Part shown: one piece after another, positions 5,061-5,128 of the stretch
How the letters are laid out: the number at the start of each line of letters is the position of its first letter
Position numbering within the stretch: position 1 is the stretch's first letter
Made by a program: the position numbers and the translations under genes
The notes under the pieces: model-generated
Told to the model about the DNA's origin: nothing
Database searches by the model: none
The model's input: the letters and a program-made list of their open reading frames with translations, nothing else
Assembly (NCBI GenBank): GCA_900757865.1
Contig: CAAEPH010000010.1
Location: 1-5,128, forward strand
DNA from: an uncultured Sutterella sp.
GTDB lineage: Bacteria > Pseudomonadota > Gammaproteobacteria > Burkholderiales > Burkholderiaceae_F
DNA: 5,128 nt
Reading direction: 5' to 3'

Positions 5061-5105
5061 AATGGCTCCAATCACCTGTGTCCGTAGGGTGGAGCCATTT
5101 TTTAT
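5060..5105 (+). terminator. Rho-independent terminator of the small-ORF unit
   Basis: AAATGGCTCCA (5060-5070) pairs over 11 bp without mismatch with TGGAGCCATTT (5090-5100), and the stem runs into a T tract (5098-5103) followed by ATTTT. The A-tract on the 5' side means it could also terminate minus-strand transcripts entering from the right. It starts on the last base of the 23-codon ORF, closing the unit. Confidence 0.9.
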
Positions 5106-5128
5106 TTTGGTTGGTTATATGTTATAAA

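Overview
The window looks like a betaproteobacterial chromosome segment, most likely Burkholderiales and possibly a gut Sutterellaceae-type organism. The lineage rests on the PpsR/PpsA proteins and their divergent arrangement, recalled rather than searched. Two full-length genes dominate. ppsR (minus strand, 181-1029) encodes the bifunctional kinase/phosphorylase that switches phosphoenolpyruvate synthase off and on. ppsA (plus strand, 1449-3818) encodes that synthase, the gluconeogenic enzyme making PEP from pyruvate and ATP. PpsA keeps the regulatory Thr (419), the phospho-carrier His (421) and the C-terminal Cys (751), and PpsR keeps its P-loop, so enzyme and regulator appear to be an intact pair. 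ppsA ends at a clear intrinsic terminator (3874-3913).

The left edge (1-99) appears to be the right end of an IS3-family insertion sequence: the last codons of a transposase, then a terminal inverted repeat ending in ...TTCA, about 80 bp from the 3' end of ppsR.

The right third (3914-5128) is the unusual part. About 300 nt with no convincing gene lead into a T-box riboswitch (about 4215-4507). The T-box has a K-turn, an AGUA specifier loop, the AGAGA/GGUGAGA distal motifs of Stem I, and a T-box antiterminator bulge UGGCACC. The specifier reads UGG (Trp), and the UGGC of the bulge is complementary to the GCCA 3' end expected of tRNA-Trp, so the two tRNA contacts agree. T-boxes are typical of Firmicutes and Actinobacteria, so one beside a betaproteobacterial ppsA is unexpected and suggests horizontal transfer.

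Downstream of the T-box come a 289-nt leader with a strong hairpin and an extreme C-rich/G-poor tract, then two very short ORFs with good Shine-Dalgarno sequences (59 and 23 codons, 12 nt apart), then a strong intrinsic terminator (5060-5105). The 23-residue peptide resembles the extreme N-terminus of anthranilate phosphoribosyltransferase (TrpD). The unit is therefore either the remnant of a Trp-controlled T-box operon or a miniature tRNA-Trp-responsive operon of small proteins.
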